From contig CALFEQ010000006.1 in NCBI GenBank assembly GCA_937949945.1, positions 1 to 64,000 on the forward strand: 64,000 nucleotides of DNA, given 5' to 3'. A program made the translations under genes and the position numbers. This DNA is from an uncultured Myxococcales bacterium. Lineage in GTDB: Bacteria > Myxococcota_A > Polyangia > Polyangiales > Polyangiaceae. The stretch's first letter is position 1. Each line of letters starts with the position of its first letter. Under the pieces are notes generated by a model. The model was not told the origin of the DNA and searched no databases. It saw only the letters and a list, made by a program, of their open reading frames with translations. Below are positions 35,059 to 45,570 of this stretch, piece by piece.

Positions 35059-36822
35059 TCAGTTCAGGATCTCGCGCACTTGGAGCACGATCGCGTCCCA
35101 GTTCCACTTCCTCGAGACGTCGTTCTTGAAGGCGACGAGCATCAGGACGGCGAGGACGCTGATGCCGAAGAGGCTCGACAGCGCCCGGGCGCGCACGCTC
35201 ACGGGGCGGCGGCGGACCCACTCGATCAACAAGAGGAGGAGGTGGCCGCCGTCGAGGACGGGGATGGGCAAGAGGTTGATGAGGCCGAGGTTGACGCTCG
35301 TGACCGCCATCGCCCAGACGAAGTAGGTCGTGCCCTTCGCGCCCGCGTCGCCGGCGACGTCGTAGAGCGTGATGGGGCCGCTCACGGTGGCGAGGCTCAC
35401 GCGTCCCTGCGCGATGCGGACGAAGCCGACGACCATGAACCGGATCGCGCTCATCGTCTCCTCGACGCCGCGGCGGACGGCGTAGAGGATCGGATGGGGG
35501 TTCGGCACGAGCTTGCTCGGCGCGCGCGGCTGCCAGTGCGTGGTGCGGAACACGTAGCGCTCGTAGTGCTGCCCGAGCTCGTCGTCCCACCGCTCCTTGC
35601 GGAGCTGGAACGTGCCGCTCATGCGCTCGCCGTTCCGGGTCCACACGAGCTCGTGCGTGCGGTTCGGCTCGCGCAGCAGCCTGCCGACCATCGTGGTGTC
35701 GTCGATCGCGTGCCCCGCACGCCGTTCGACCTTCCACATCCGCATCGGCACCCCGTCGAGGTGCGTGATGCGGTCGCCGGCGCGGAGCCCCATCTTGTGC
35801 TCGCTCGATCCTTCGGGGACGAAGGCGACGTACATCTCGGCGCTCTCGATGCCGACGCGGTCGAGCACGTCCTTCGCGCGCCCCTCCGGATCGCCCTCCC
35901 GGAGCATCGCCCCTTCCTTCCGAGGCAGAGGCGCGAGCGAGGCGATCCCCGTCTCGAGGATCGCGAAGTCACAGAGCCCGCCGAGCCCGCGCACGGGCAC
36001 GGGCCGCATGTACGTGAGGACGACGTTGTCGCCCTTGTTCTCCGAGAGGATCTTGAGCAGGTCGACGAAGGTGTCGACCTTCCGGCCGTTGATCGCCGTG
36101 ATGCGATCGAACGTGCGCAGCCCCGCACGCCACGCGGGCGAGTCCGTCCGCGGGATGCCGATCACCGGCGCGGCGAAGGTCGGCGTGATGCCGATGCGTC
36201 CGACGTGCTCGTAGAGCTCGAGCTCGCTCGGCTCGATGACCTCCACCTCGTCGTTCGGCGTGACGTCGACGTCGATCGTCTTGCCGTCGCGCTCGACCGT
36301 CACGCGCATCGAGACGCCCGCCTTCTTCGCGAACGCCTTCTGCACCTCGGGGAAGCTGTGGACCGGCTTGCCGTCGATCGCGGTGATCACGTCGCCGGGG
36401 AAGAGCTTCCCGTCGGCCGGCTTGCCGGGGAACACCGCGCCCACGGTCGGCGGGAGGAACTCCTTGTCCTCGAGATACACCGACGTGTAGAGCGCGATCG
36501 GGAACACGAGGTTCATCGCCGGCCCGGCGAGGACGATGACGACGCGCTTCCAGAGAGGCTGCGCCTCGAAGGTGCGGTCCTTCTCCTCCGGGAGGATCGG
36601 CTGCTCGGCCTTCCCCTCCTCGAGCATCTTCACGAAGCCGCCGAACGGCAGGATCCCGACGCAGTACTCCGTCTCCTTGCCTCGGACCTTGAGGATCTTC
36701 GGTCCGAAGCCGATCGAGAACGTCAGCACCTTCACCCCGAACAGCTTCGCGAAGACGAAGTGCCCGAACTCGTGGATGAAGATGAGGATGCTGATGAAGA
36801 GGATGAAGTAGAGGAGGTCCAC
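35059..36822 (-). CDS. rseP: Site-2 membrane zinc metalloprotease, RseP type, with three PDZ-like segments
   Basis: 587 aa, longer than the usual 430-450 for RseP. The zinc motif HEFGH lies in the first membrane helix (IFIHEFGHFVFAKLFGVKV) and the third ligand in NLLPIPVLDGGHLLLLLIEW near the C-terminus. Between them I see three PDZ-like segments. Their carboxylate-loop and strand signatures are PADGKLFPGDVITAIDGKPV, SPAWRAGLRTFDRITAINGR and HKMGLRAGDRITHLDGVPM. It cleaves membrane anchors such as anti-sigma factors. The extra PDZ and a 60-residue insert may alter substrate gating. No bamA, dxr or cdsA neighbour, unlike in many proteobacteria. Confidence 0.88.
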   Translation of the reverse strand: MDLLYFILFISILIFIHEFGHFVFAKLFGVKVLTFSIGFGPKILKVRGKETEYCVGILPFGGFVKMLEEGKAEQPILPEEKDRTFEAQPLWKRVVIVLAGPAMNLVFPIALYTSVYLEDKEFLPPTVGAVFPGKPADGKLFPGDVITAIDGKPVHSFPEVQKAFAKKAGVSMRVTVERDGKTIDVDVTPNDEVEVIEPSELELYEHVGRIGITPTFAAPVIGIPRTDSPAWRAGLRTFDRITAINGRKVDTFVDLLKILSENKGDNVVLTYMRPVPVRGLGGLCDFAILETGIASLAPLPRKEGAMLREGDPEGRAKDVLDRVGIESAEMYVAFVPEGSSEHKMGLRAGDRITHLDGVPMRMWKVERRAGHAIDDTTMVGRLLREPNRTHELVWTRNGERMSGTFQLRKERWDDELGQHYERYVFRTTHWQPRAPSKLVPNPHPILYAVRRGVEETMSAIRFMVVGFVRIAQGRVSLATVSGPITLYDVAGDAGAKGTTYFVWAMAVTSVNLGLINLLPIPVLDGGHLLLLLIEWVRRRPVSVRARALSSLFGISVLAVLMLVAFKNDVSRKWNWDAIVLQVREILN

Positions 36823-37066
36823 GTTCGCGTGTGCCGGCCGTCGGACGCCGGGCCTCTCCGCCGACCGTCGCCGTGTTGTCGTATGCGGCCCCGTGCGTCA
36901 AGCCCGGTTCGGCGCGTCGAAGGCGCATCGGGACGTGCCATCGGGCGCGAATAAATTCACCGACTTACGCGCGTCCTCGCGCATGTCGTCTCGGTCGCCC
37001 ACCGCCCGCGTTGCGACCTCTCGCCGCCCCTCTCCCCCCTCGCGGAGGTGCCTTAGAGTGCCGCCC

Positions 37067-38548
37067 ATGGGCATCGCCCGCGTCGCAAGAGCCGCGGCCT
37101 TCGCGTGCGTCGCGAGCATCCTCGTCGGCACGGCGCCGGCGCGCGCGCAGTCGAACTACCGCACGGCCCCCGTCGGAGGACGCTCGCAGCTCCTCGGCGG
37201 CACGGGAATGACCTACGGGCGTGACGCGGCCGCGGCCTTCCTCAACCCCGCCACGGCGGTCCTCATCGACGACGAGCGTCTCTCGTTCTCGGTGAACTTC
37301 TACCAGCTCTCCTTCGTCTACGCGCCGCGCTGGTACGTGCCGGGCCCCATCGATCGCTCGAAGTTCGGCGAGCTCTACGTCGGTGACGCGACGATGACCG
37401 ACGTGGAGTTCAACGCGCTGCCTTCGAGCCTCTGCGTGTTCTTCCGCGCCGGCGAGCTCCCACGCTCGGAGGCGCTCGATCCTCGCGAGAGCGAAGCTCG
37501 CCTCGGTCTCTGCTTCGCCTCGACGCAGAGGCATTCGTTCAACTTCGCCGCGGAGGGCTTCAGCCAGGCGCGCTCGCCCAGCGTCACGCGTCAGGCGCAG
37601 ACGCTCTCGCAGAGCTTCAACCGCTTCTCCGCGGGCCCGACGTTCGCGCTGCGCCTCACGAACGCGCTCGCGGTGGGCGCCTCGCTCCACGCGAGCCTCG
37701 CGAGCCACCGGAGCCTGTTCGCCGCGAGCGCGACGACGTACGGGTCGTCCCCCGCTCCGATCAACTCCACGTTCTACAGCGGCTCGCGCGGCGACTCGTT
37801 CCAGTTCGAGGCCCTCCTCGGCGCGACGCTGCGCTTCGGCAAGCAGACCGTCGGGCTCTCGTTGAGGACACCGTCGCTCCACATCTACGGCGTCGGAGGC
37901 GCCAACCAGCAGTCCCACTTCGACGGCGCCGGCGACGCGACGTCCGTCATCTCGGCGCAGGGAACCTTCGTGTCCCGGACGCCCCTGCGCGTCGGGCTCG
38001 GCACGGGCATCGAGATGCCGTGGGGGCAGGCGGAGCTGAACACCTTCATCCACGCCCCGCTCGGCAACGGATACAGCGCCGAGCTGGAAGGGACGCACGT
38101 CACGACCAGCGGCACGACCGTCGACGACCGATTCATCCAGTTGCAGCTCGGCGAGCCCGCCCGCGGCGTCGTCAACGTCGGCGCCGGCGCCGAGGTCTAC
38201 GTGTCCGATCGCGTCAGCTTCCTCGGCGGCATCTCGACGGACTTGAGCGCCATCTCCCCGGGCGCGCTCCGCGGGAGCCTCTTCAACTACTACCCGTCGC
38301 GCACGCACGCGATCGCCGCCTCGTTCGGAATCGGCTCGCACGGCCCCGGCGGAGAGCTCCTCGTCGGAGGCGAGCTGTCCGTCGGCTGGGGCGAGCGGCT
38401 CGCGGTGAACTCCTACCAGCTCCCGCCGGTGATCGGGACGACGGGGCACGGGACCTATCAGTTCTTGCTCGTCGTCGCGGGGTCCACGAGCTTGCGCGCA
38501 ATCCGACGGGCGGTCGAGGACGTGCGGGAGGTGATTACGCCTCGATAG
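37067..38548 (+). CDS. Outer-membrane beta-barrel protein, FadL/OmpP1-like
   Basis: 493 aa from the ATG at 37067. The signal peptide is cleaved near PARAQ-SNYR. The mature N-terminus GGRSQLLGGTGMTYGRDAAA followed by AFLNPATAVLIDDERLSFSV resembles the N-terminal plug region of FadL/OmpP1-type transporters (G-G-x-x-x-A-x-x-x-x-x-A-x-x-x-N-P-A). The rest alternates beta strands typical of a barrel (SFQFEALLGATLRFGKQTVG, LRVGLGTGIEMPWGQAELNT). It may take up hydrophobic compounds, but the ligand is unknown. It is transcribed divergently from rseP across 244 nt. Confidence 0.75.
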   Translation: MGIARVARAAAFACVASILVGTAPARAQSNYRTAPVGGRSQLLGGTGMTYGRDAAAAFLNPATAVLIDDERLSFSVNFYQLSFVYAPRWYVPGPIDRSKFGELYVGDATMTDVEFNALPSSLCVFFRAGELPRSEALDPRESEARLGLCFASTQRHSFNFAAEGFSQARSPSVTRQAQTLSQSFNRFSAGPTFALRLTNALAVGASLHASLASHRSLFAASATTYGSSPAPINSTFYSGSRGDSFQFEALLGATLRFGKQTVGLSLRTPSLHIYGVGGANQQSHFDGAGDATSVISAQGTFVSRTPLRVGLGTGIEMPWGQAELNTFIHAPLGNGYSAELEGTHVTTSGTTVDDRFIQLQLGEPARGVVNVGAGAEVYVSDRVSFLGGISTDLSAISPGALRGSLFNYYPSRTHAIAASFGIGSHGPGGELLVGGELSVGWGERLAVNSYQLPPVIGTTGHGTYQFLLVVAGSTSLRAIRRAVEDVREVITPR

Positions 38549-38571
38549 GAGGCCTCAGGCGTCAGGCCTCG
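38549..38571 (+). repeat. Heptanucleotide array GGCSTCR, 3 copies, forming a hairpin after a stop codon
   Basis: GGCCTCA, GGCGTCA and GGCCTCG lie head to tail right after the stop at 38548. The same bases form a stem of 7 bp (GAGGCCT at 38549, AGGCCTC at 38564) with an 8-nt loop. They could act as a terminator between the convergent outer-membrane and purQ genes, though no T-run follows. Confidence 0.5.
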
Positions 38572-38643
38572 GCGGTTCGGTCTGCGAGCGCAGTGCGCCT
38601 CTCGCTTCGCCGGGCGCGCCTTGCGTTCGAGTTCGGCTCGCGC

Positions 38644-39342
38644 CTAGGCGGCGCGGCGCGACTTGGCGTGCGCGATGACCGCGGTGAACAGCTCGAGGCC
38701 GTCCGCGCCGCCGAGGCAAGCCTCGCTCATCCGCTCGGGGTGCGGCATGAGGCCGAGCACGTTCTTGCTCGGGCCGCCGTAGATGCCGGCGATGTTCCGC
38801 ACCGAGCCGTTCGGGTTGGCCTCGTCGTCGACGCGACCGTCTTCGTGGCAGTAGACGAGCGCGATCTGCCCCGCGTCCTCGAGGCGCGCGAGGACGTCGG
38901 GGGACGCCTGGTAGCGCCCCTCGCCGTGCGCGATCGGGAGACGGAGCACCCGGCCGGTCGCCGGAGAGAACGGGCCGTTTGCGGTCACCTTCACGAACAC
39001 GTCGCGGCACTCGAAGCGCATGTGCTGGTTGCGCGTCAGCGCGCCCGGAAGGAGGCCGCACTCGGTGAGGATCTGGAAGCCGTTGCAGACGCCGAGGACG
39101 TAGCCTCCACGCGCCGCGTGCTCACGGATCGCGCGCATGATCGGACCGACCTTCGCGATCGCCCCGCACCGGAGATAGTCGCCGTAGCTGAAGCCGCCGG
39201 GGATCGCGACGAGGTCCGTGCCGGCGGGCAGCGACGTGTCGGCGTGCCAGGCCTTCGTGACCTTCGCTCCCGCCAGCTCGAGCGTGCGGATCATCTCGGC
39301 GTCGGCGTTGAGCCCCGGGAACAGAACGACGGCAGCGCGCAT
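38644..39342 (-). CDS. purQ: Phosphoribosylformylglycinamidine synthase, glutaminase subunit PurQ
   Basis: 232 aa class I glutamine amidotransferase. The nucleophile is C86 in YVLGVCNGFQILTECGLLPG. The His-Glu pair lies in LGLMPHPERMSEACLG. The start VVLFPGLNADAEMIRTLEL and IPGGFSYGDYLRCGAIAK are PurQ hallmarks. It supplies ammonia to PurL for conversion of FGAR to FGAM in purine synthesis. It is divergent from purL across 310 nt rather than in a purSQL operon; no purS is seen nearby. Confidence 0.95.
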   Translation of the reverse strand: MRAAVVLFPGLNADAEMIRTLELAGAKVTKAWHADTSLPAGTDLVAIPGGFSYGDYLRCGAIAKVGPIMRAIREHAARGGYVLGVCNGFQILTECGLLPGALTRNQHMRFECRDVFVKVTANGPFSPATGRVLRLPIAHGEGRYQASPDVLARLEDAGQIALVYCHEDGRVDDEANPNGSVRNIAGIYGGPSKNVLGLMPHPERMSEACLGGADGLELFTAVIAHAKSRRAA

Positions 39343-39370
39343 GCGGCGGGGGTAGCACGGACGGGGCAGA

Positions 39371-39380
39371 GGCTCCAGGC
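39371..39380 (+). repeat. GGCTCCAGGC element in the purQ-purL gap
   Basis: One and a half copies of the GGCTCCA heptamer seen at 29304 and 58709. It sits 28 nt upstream of purQ, just before the AGTCCTC array. Confidence 0.4.
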
Positions 39381-39384
39381 AATC

Positions 39385-39414
39385 AGACCTCAGTCCTCGG
39401 TCCTCAGTCCTCAG
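39385..39414 (+). repeat. Heptanucleotide array RGNCCTC, 4 copies (left arm)
   Basis: AGACCTC, AGTCCTC, GGTCCTC, AGTCCTC, then AG. It lies in the 310-nt purQ-purL intergenic region, opposite in orientation to the array at 39581-39614. The two could pair over nearly 30 nt around a 166-nt loop. The rest of this region, 39415-39580, shows no open frame or hairpin I can support beyond CG-rich runs. Confidence 0.7.
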
Positions 39415-39580
39415 CGGAAAGACGTGACCGCCGCCCCTTCGTTTCTCGAGCCTCACGCGGCCCTTCTCGACCTGGCCCATGTCGCGCTGGTGGGCCCTCG
39501 AGCTCGAAGCTCCCAGCCCCCAGCGAGAGAGGACGAAAACCCCAAGAGCGCGCGCCCTTGCGCGCGCATCCGCAGACGCT

Positions 39581-39614
39581 GAGGACCGAGGACCGAGGAC
39601 CGAGGACCGAGGAC
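39581..39614 (+). repeat. Heptanucleotide array GAGGACC, 4.9 copies (right arm)
   Basis: Four perfect copies of GAGGACC plus GAGGAC. The unit is the reverse complement of GGTCCTC in the left array at 39385-39414. It ends 38 nt upstream of the purL ATG, so it lies in or next to the purL promoter or leader. Confidence 0.75.
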
Positions 39615-39652
39615 GTCTCGACCCCCTCGATCGGACCGGCTATGAGGGCGCC

Positions 39653-42037
<2,385 letters not shown>

Positions 42038-42178
42038 TCTCGCCCGAACGAACCGCCTCGGCGCTCGAATCGCCCTTCATTTTCGCCCCGCGAGCTCGCC
42101 CCGCGAGGCGCGACGCTCGATGACGCTTGGCCGTGATACGTTTGTGAGCGACCCTGGCTGCGAGGGTCTGCTCGGCTC

Positions 42179-43456
42179 ATGGCCAAGTTCCAGTCGCCTC
42201 TGCTCGGGTACAACAACAACGTCCGCTACCGGGGGCGCATCTTCCATATCCAGACGGAGGACTCGGGGGTCAATCACCCGCACATCATCACGCACCTCTT
42301 CATGGATGGCGGACGCATCCTGAAGAGCTTCAAGCGCTCCTACGCCGAGCACGTCGGCAGCGACAAGATGAGCGAGACCGTGCGGCTCCTCATGAAGGAG
42401 CAGCACAAGGCGATGTTCATCGCGCTGCGGGAGGGGCAGTTCGATCACCTCCTCGAAGAAGCCAAGAGCTCGCCTGGAGCGACGCCGGCGTCCCCGACGT
42501 CCCCGAAGAAGGCCGAGACCAAGACCGACGAAGCGGCCCGAGCGAAGGCCGCGACGGCGACGGGCGCCGAAGCTCCGAAGAAGGAAGCTCCGGACGCCGC
42601 GGCCCAGAAGGCCGAGGCACCGAAGACCGAAGCGCCGAAGACCGAAGCGCCGAAGACCGAGGCGCCCAAGACCGAGGCGCGGAAGGTCGAGCCACCGCAC
42701 GCGGAAGCGCGTCCCCCGCAGGCGGAGGCGCGCGCGAAGGACGCTCCCGCGACCGCTGCACGCCCTGCGTCGTTCGACGACGGCGCCGCGGCGATGGAGC
42801 CTCCGCGGCCGGACCCCGACCGGATCCCCTCGTTCATCGAGCAGCTGGGGGCCGAGACGCCCCCGGAAGCTCCGACGGCCATCGACATCCCCCGCCCGAC
42901 CGACTCCGACGAGAGCGTCCCCGTCGTCGAGCTCGGCCCGATCGACTCGGAAGCGGAGGCGGAAGTCCAGGCCGCGGCCGCGGAGGCGGCCCCGAGCACG
43001 ACGCGGGACGTGGAGAAGCGCACCATCTCGGTCGCGGATCTCACGCTCGACTTCGACGCGCTCGAGCGCGACACCGTGGACTCGAGCCCGCAGCTGCCGG
43101 ACAACGATCTTCCGCCTCCGCCGCCGAACCTCTTCGCGAAGGAGCCGCGGACGGCGCCGTACAGCACCATCGAGCCGCGCACGCACCACGATTGGGTGCA
43201 GCCGTCCCCGCGACCCGCGACGCCGGGGCAGGCGATCTCGGCGTCTCCGGTGCGGCCTCCCGCGGCGCCCGACGCGGCGAACGACGGTCGCTACGCGCCA
43301 GCGCGGCCGGCGGCGATCTTCGGCCCGCCATCGAGCCCGACGTCGAAGCCGACCTCGCCGTCGCTCTTCGACGACGACCTCATCAGTGACAAGTCGCTGG
43401 ACGAGGTCATCCTCAGCTACCTCGCCGAAGACCTCGATCCGCCGCGACGCGACTGA
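42179..43456 (+). CDS. Unknown protein with conserved N-terminal domain and KTEAP repeats
   Basis: 425 aa. The first 95 residues look folded (LLGYNNNVRYRGRIFHIQTE, then PHIITHLFMDGGRILKSFKR and MSETVRLLMKEQHKAMFIAL). They match no named family I can give, though I believe similar N-termini recur in myxobacterial hypothetical proteins. A long Ala/Lys/Pro/Glu-rich region contains five tandem KTEAP/KTEAR units (about 150-172). Then comes an acidic, Pro-rich tail ending LISDKSLDEVILSYLAEDLD. No signal peptide, so cytoplasmic. The tail's repeated acidic-hydrophobic pieces could be docking motifs. Function unknown. Confidence 0.75.
   Translation: MAKFQSPLLGYNNNVRYRGRIFHIQTEDSGVNHPHIITHLFMDGGRILKSFKRSYAEHVGSDKMSETVRLLMKEQHKAMFIALREGQFDHLLEEAKSSPGATPASPTSPKKAETKTDEAARAKAATATGAEAPKKEAPDAAAQKAEAPKTEAPKTEAPKTEAPKTEARKVEPPHAEARPPQAEARAKDAPATAARPASFDDGAAAMEPPRPDPDRIPSFIEQLGAETPPEAPTAIDIPRPTDSDESVPVVELGPIDSEAEAEVQAAAAEAAPSTTRDVEKRTISVADLTLDFDALERDTVDSSPQLPDNDLPPPPPNLFAKEPRTAPYSTIEPRTHHDWVQPSPRPATPGQAISASPVRPPAAPDAANDGRYAPARPAAIFGPPSSPTSKPTSPSLFDDDLISDKSLDEVILSYLAEDLDPPRRD
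42613..42682 (+). repeat. 15-bp tandem coding repeat (KTEAP units)
   Basis: About 4.5 copies of a 15-bp unit like GCGCCGAAGACCGAA inside the 42179 gene, encoding KTEAP repeats. The unit is a multiple of three, so copy-number change keeps frame. Confidence 0.7.
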
Positions 43457-43655
43457 CCACGCGCCGCTCGATCTCATCCATGGGTCCGCAGGCAGCGCGG
43501 CCGTTGCGGTGGGCCTCCGCAGGAGGATCTTTTTTCGTAGGAGGCCTTGATCGCTGTCACTCCATCCCCATGTTGGGGATCGCGATGGCGCCTCGATGGC
43601 GCCGTCAAAAGCTTGGGTTTGCGCGAGCCCCTCCCCCCGAACGCGCAGGCCCTCC

Positions 43656-43684
43656 GTGCCCAGACGGTCAGACCGTCTGGGCAC
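43656..43684. terminator. Strong bidirectional hairpin between convergent genes
   Basis: A perfect 13-bp stem (GTGCCCAGACGGT / ACCGTCTGGGCAC) with loop CAG, in the 322-nt gap between the convergent 42179 gene and the kinase gene. A pyrimidine-rich CTCTCTTCTTG follows on the plus strand. It is the best terminator candidate in the window. The remainder of the gap (43457-43655, 43685-43778) has no gene I can support; a short direct repeat GATGGCGCC occurs twice near 43585. Confidence 0.7.
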
Positions 43685-43778
43685 TCTCTTCTTGTCGGCC
43701 TTTTCGCGTTTTCGGCCGTTCTCGGCGCTTCGAGCTCTGCCCTCGTTTTCTCAGCTCAGCCGTAACCGAGGCGCGAGC

Positions 43779-45521
43779 TCACGGGCAGGTGAAGGTGACC
43801 GGCACCTGGAGCTCCGGCTCGGCCCCGGCATCGGCCGGTGTCTTTGCAGCGACGAGGTTTCGCGACGAGCTCGCGATGCAGGCCGCGAGCTCCGGCGGAC
43901 AGTCGGCGCAGGTCGCCTCCTTGAGGGAGCGATCCCTTCCGAGCCGGAGGTGTACCGTCGCCGCGATCGGCGCGGCCGGTCGCTCGCGGATCGAGCTCTT
44001 GGCGCAGGTCGTCCACGCGGTGGCGGCCCGCTTCGCCGAGAACTCCTTCGCGGCGATCCCGCCGGACGCTTTCGGCGTGCCGACCACCGCACGGCACTTC
44101 GCCGGTTGGAACGGAGCTGCGGCTCGCGGCGCGGGGGCGGAGGACGCCGAAGGCGCCGAAGACGCCGAGGCGGAGGCTTCGGGAGCGGTGCTCGCATCGG
44201 GAGGAGCCTCGGGCTCGCCGGCCGCCGGCGGTACTGCGGGCTCCGGCGTGGCGCTCGGAGGCGTGCTCGACGGCGACGTCTCCGACGCGGATGCGGCGGG
44301 CGCTTGCTCGGAGGCCGAGGACGGAGGCGCAGGCGCCGCCGGCACGAGCTTCTGCGTGTGGAGCAGATAGCCCACGGCGGCCGCCCCGATCGCGAACGCG
44401 AGCACGCCGACGACGACGAACGGAGACCGCGAGCGACTCCGCTCCGTCGGCTCGGAGCGAGCGCCGACCGGGGGCGTGCTCTTGGCCACGTCCGTATCGC
44501 CGGCAGCCTTCGTCGCCGCGGTGACGTCTCCGCCCGGCGGGGCGTCCGACGAAACCGACGGGCTCCTCATCGAGACGGGTATGCTCGCGCCCGGCTCCGG
44601 AAGCGGCTCGCCGGCCATGACGGCCTTGATCGCCGCACGCATCTCGCGGGCTGTCTGGAAGCGGGCCTCCCTCGCCTTCTCGATCGCGCGCATGCAGACC
44701 GCCTCGAGGCCCTTGTGGACCTCCGGGTAGATCGCCCGCGGAGGCTCCGGCGCGTCGTTGATGTGCTTGAGGACGACCGCGAGCGGGGATTCGCCGAGGA
44801 AGGGCACGCGCCCCGTCAGGAGCTGGTAGAGGATGATCCCCATCGAATAGATGTCCGAGCGGGGATCGAGCTTCTCGCCACGGGCCTGCTCCGGGGACAT
44901 GTACTCGGGCGTGCCGACGACGAGCCCCGCGGTCGTCAGCTTCGTCCCTGCGGTCTTGAGCGAGCCGTCCGGAGAGTTCTCGTCCCGCTCGGTGATCTTG
45001 GCGATCCCGAAGTCGCAGACCTTGACGAGGTCGCGCCCGTCGTCGTCCTTGCGATCGAGGATCATGATGTTCTCGGGCTTCAGATCGCGGTGGATGACGC
45101 CCATCTCGTGGGCGACCGCGATCGCCGCGAGCGCCTTCATCATGATGTCGGCGATGCGCTCGTCCGAGAGCGGCCAGTCCTCGTGGATGACCCGGTAGAG
45201 GTCGCGCCCCTCGAGGTACTCCATCGCCATGTAGAGGAGGCCGTCGGGCTCCTCGCCGAACTCGATGACGCGCACCGAGCTCGGGTGGTCGAGGCGGCTG
45301 GCGGCGCGGGCCTCGCGATGGAAGCGGGTGACGTACGTCGGGTCGACCGCGACCGACGGGTGCATCACCTTGAGCGCGACCGTCCGATCCAGCGTGTCGT
45401 CCCGGGCGCGGTAGACCGCGCCCATCGAGCCACCGCCGAGATGCTTCTCGACGACGAACTTCCCGGCGATGCGCCGGCCGATGAGCGCGGGATCTCCCGC
45501 TTCCGACATGAGCGGCAGCAT
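43779..45521 (-). CDS. Transmembrane Ser/Thr protein kinase (PknB-like)
   Basis: 580 aa. Kinase domain about 15-290: glycine loop LGGGSMGAVYRARD, catalytic lysine in RTVALKVMHPS, HRDLKPENIMIL, KVCDFGIAK and GTPEYMSPEQARG. A Ser/Pro-rich juxtamembrane linker leads to one membrane helix (PFVVVGVLAFAIGAAAVGYL, about 368-387). An Ala/Ser/Pro-rich stalk follows. The C-terminal extracytoplasmic domain of about 110 residues has six cysteines (TTCAKSSIR, CADCPPELAACIASS) and probably senses a periplasmic signal. An in-frame ATG at 45509 (MSEAGDPALIG) may be the true start. It is divergent from the E1 gene. Confidence 0.9.
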   Translation of the reverse strand: MLPLMSEAGDPALIGRRIAGKFVVEKHLGGGSMGAVYRARDDTLDRTVALKVMHPSVAVDPTYVTRFHREARAASRLDHPSSVRVIEFGEEPDGLLYMAMEYLEGRDLYRVIHEDWPLSDERIADIMMKALAAIAVAHEMGVIHRDLKPENIMILDRKDDDGRDLVKVCDFGIAKITERDENSPDGSLKTAGTKLTTAGLVVGTPEYMSPEQARGEKLDPRSDIYSMGIILYQLLTGRVPFLGESPLAVVLKHINDAPEPPRAIYPEVHKGLEAVCMRAIEKAREARFQTAREMRAAIKAVMAGEPLPEPGASIPVSMRSPSVSSDAPPGGDVTAATKAAGDTDVAKSTPPVGARSEPTERSRSRSPFVVVGVLAFAIGAAAVGYLLHTQKLVPAAPAPPSSASEQAPAASASETSPSSTPPSATPEPAVPPAAGEPEAPPDASTAPEASASASSAPSASSAPAPRAAAPFQPAKCRAVVGTPKASGGIAAKEFSAKRAATAWTTCAKSSIRERPAAPIAATVHLRLGRDRSLKEATCADCPPELAACIASSSRNLVAAKTPADAGAEPELQVPVTFTCP

Positions 45522-45570
45522 AGCCGCTTTGGGCTCCGCCGGAAGGTCGGACCACTACCGTACGGAAGCC

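Noticed and set aside
32783..35326. Very long open frame on the plus strand (847 codons) opposite rsmB, the TIG lipoprotein and part of rseP
   Set aside because: It is Arg/Ala/Gly-rich, has no family resemblance and lies antisense to three clear genes; high GC makes such frames common here.
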